Of a stretch of 6,816 nucleotides of DNA, positions 5,786-6,816 are shown in pieces. This DNA comes from JBEKCP01 sp050014815 (GTDB taxonomy: Bacteria > Planctomycetota > Planctomycetia > Pirellulales > Thermoguttaceae), in the NCBI GenBank assembly GCA_050014815.1, contig JBEKCP010000540.1:1-6816 (forward strand), read 5' to 3'. The position numbers and the translations under genes were made by a program. Below the pieces are notes generated by a model. It ran no database searches and was not told the origin of the DNA. It was given only the letters and a program-made list of their open reading frames with translations. The first letter of the stretch is position 1. Each line of letters begins with the position of its first letter.

Positions 5786-6816
5786 ATGCGAAGCGTGCGG
5801 TTCGGGATCATCGGCTGCGGTCTGATGGGGCGCGAGTTCGCCAGCGCCGCGGCGCGGTGGTGCCACTTGCCGGAGATGGATTGCCGGCCCGAGCTGGCGG
5901 CCGTCTGCGACAGCAATGCCGGCGCCATGCGTTGGTACGTCGACCATTTCCCCGGCATTACGCAGGCCACCGCCGACTACGCCGCCGTGCTGGCCAACCC
6001 CGGCGTCGACGCCGTCTATTGCCCGGTGCCGCACCATCTGCACGAGGAAATCTACTGTGCGGCGATCCGGGCGGGGAAGCACCTCATGGGCGAGAAGCCG
6101 TTCGGGATCGACCAGCGGGCGAACCGCGCCATCCTGGCCTGCGCCGCGGAGCATCCCGGCGTCTTCGTGCGGTGCTCGTCGGAGTTTCCCTTCTTCCCCG
6201 CCGTCGGGCGGATCGGCCGGATGATCGAGGCCGGCAGTTTCGGCCGGATCATCGAGGTCAACGCCGGCTTCCTGCACTCCAGCGACCTCGATCCCCGCAA
6301 GCCGATCAACTGGAAACGGCTGGTCGAGTTCAACGGCGAGTACGGCTGCATGGGCGACCTGGGCATGCACGTCTGCCACGTGCCGTTCCGCGCCGGTTGG
6401 GTGCCCCGCACCGTCCGCGCGATCCTCTCCAACATCGTCCCCGAGCGGCCGGACGGCAAAGGCGGCATGGCGCGCTGCAACACCTGGGACAATGCCACGC
6501 TGCTGTGCGACGTGGCTTTGCCCGCCGGCGATGGCGCGTTTCCCATGACCCTGAAGATGCAGCGCATCGCGCCGGGCGAGAAAGACACCTGGTACCTCGA
6601 AGTGCTCGGAACCGAGGCCTCCGCCCGATTCTCCACCAAGAACCCCAAGCGGCTGGAACTCCTCCAGTATCAGGGGGGCGAGCAGGTGTGGGGCCGGATC
6701 GACATGGGCCACGACACCGCGTTCAAGAGCATCACCGGCGGAATCTTCGAGTTCGGCTTCTCCGACGCGATCCTGCAGATGTGGGCCGCCTTTCTCGCCG
6801 AATTGACGCACGGCAA
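5786..6816 (+). CDS. Gfo/Idh/MocA family NAD(P)-dependent oxidoreductase, C-terminus outside window
   Basis: The frame is open from ATG 5786 to the window end (343 codons, no stop), so the C-terminus is missing. The family oxidises or reduces sugars, inositols and sugar derivatives with NAD(P). The N-terminal Rossmann fold is clear: VRFGIIGCGLMGREF (4-18) carries GxGxxG, and Asp42 in AAVCDS (38-43) ends the second strand. NPGVDAVYCPVPHHLHEEI (71-89) and AGKHLMGEKPFG (96-107), with the family's catalytic-site Glu-Lys-Pro (103-105), follow. The C-terminal alpha/beta domain contains AGSFGRIIEVNAGF (149-162) and GDLGMHVCHVP (190-200), whose His195 or His198 is the likely active-site His. There is no signal peptide, so it is cytoplasmic, unlike many Tat-exported planctomycete paralogues. 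It starts 2 nt after the aminotransferase stop, which implies translational coupling and a shared pathway. Substrate unknown. The near-complete length suggests that only the last few dozen residues are missing. Confidence 0.9.
   Translation, partial: MRSVRFGIIGCGLMGREFASAAARWCHLPEMDCRPELAAVCDSNAGAMRWYVDHFPGITQATADYAAVLANPGVDAVYCPVPHHLHEEIYCAAIRAGKHLMGEKPFGIDQRANRAILACAAEHPGVFVRCSSEFPFFPAVGRIGRMIEAGSFGRIIEVNAGFLHSSDLDPRKPINWKRLVEFNGEYGCMGDLGMHVCHVPFRAGWVPRTVRAILSNIVPERPDGKGGMARCNTWDNATLLCDVALPAGDGAFPMTLKMQRIAPGEKDTWYLEVLGTEASARFSTKNPKRLELLQYQGGEQVWGRIDMGHDTAFKSITGGIFEFGFSDAILQMWAAFLAELTHG

Noticed and set aside
5780..6811. A 343-codon minus-strand frame opposite the dehydrogenase
   Set aside because: The plus strand encodes a full Rossmann fold and the EKP motif and simply runs off the window end, so the minus-strand frame is a shadow.
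1..6816. CRISPR array, transposon, prophage or defence cassette
   Set aside because: No spaced direct repeats, transposase, integrase or phage-like genes are visible, and the main genes are metabolic.

Overview
This high-GC window most likely comes from a member of the Planctomycetota, perhaps of the Pirellulales. The best clue is a near-perfect long palindrome at 2923-2978. Its arms contain AACCCGAAGCG and GCGAGGGG, which resemble a dispersed intergenic repeat I recall from planctomycete genomes; its translation gives the 'NPKRERG' and 'TRSASEG' strings often seen in spurious planctomycete ORFs. The gene content fits: a secreted polysaccharide-lyase-like toroid protein, a sugar-acid permease and a Gfo/Idh/MocA oxidoreductase. 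The phylum assignment is an inference from memory, not from a search.

Layout. Positions 1-43 are the 5' part of a tRNA-Pro(CGG) gene on the minus strand, cut by the window edge. Positions 44-406 carry no gene that I can support, only weak promoter-like motifs and one GC-rich hairpin. A small nitroreductase-family gene follows on the plus strand (407-916). It converges on a long minus-strand gene (1048-2664) for a heparinase II/III-like protein. The secretion signal of that gene lies in a separate reading frame (2661-2795), so its N-terminus is broken by a frameshift or small deletion. A divergent regulatory region (2796-3086) holds two interleaved inverted repeats, a candidate minus-strand promoter and the palindrome. 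Three plus-strand genes follow: a 2-keto-3-deoxygluconate permease (3087-4268), a class III PLP-dependent aminotransferase (4362-5783) and a Gfo/Idh/MocA dehydrogenase (from 5786, open at the window end). The last two are only 2 nt apart and very probably co-transcribed.

How the genes may work together. A secreted lyase-like protein divergent from a keto-deoxy-sugar-acid permease suggests breakdown of uronate-containing polysaccharide followed by uptake of the acidic sugar product. The aminotransferase and NAD(P)-dependent oxidoreductase could then process that compound or a related one. The members belong to known families, but this grouping (KdgT-like permease, class III aminotransferase, Gfo/Idh oxidoreductase, divergent lyase) is not a standard KDG route, which would use a KDG kinase and KDPG aldolase. 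It is the most interesting functional hypothesis here and remains an inference. I see no CRISPR array, transposase, phage gene or defence system.
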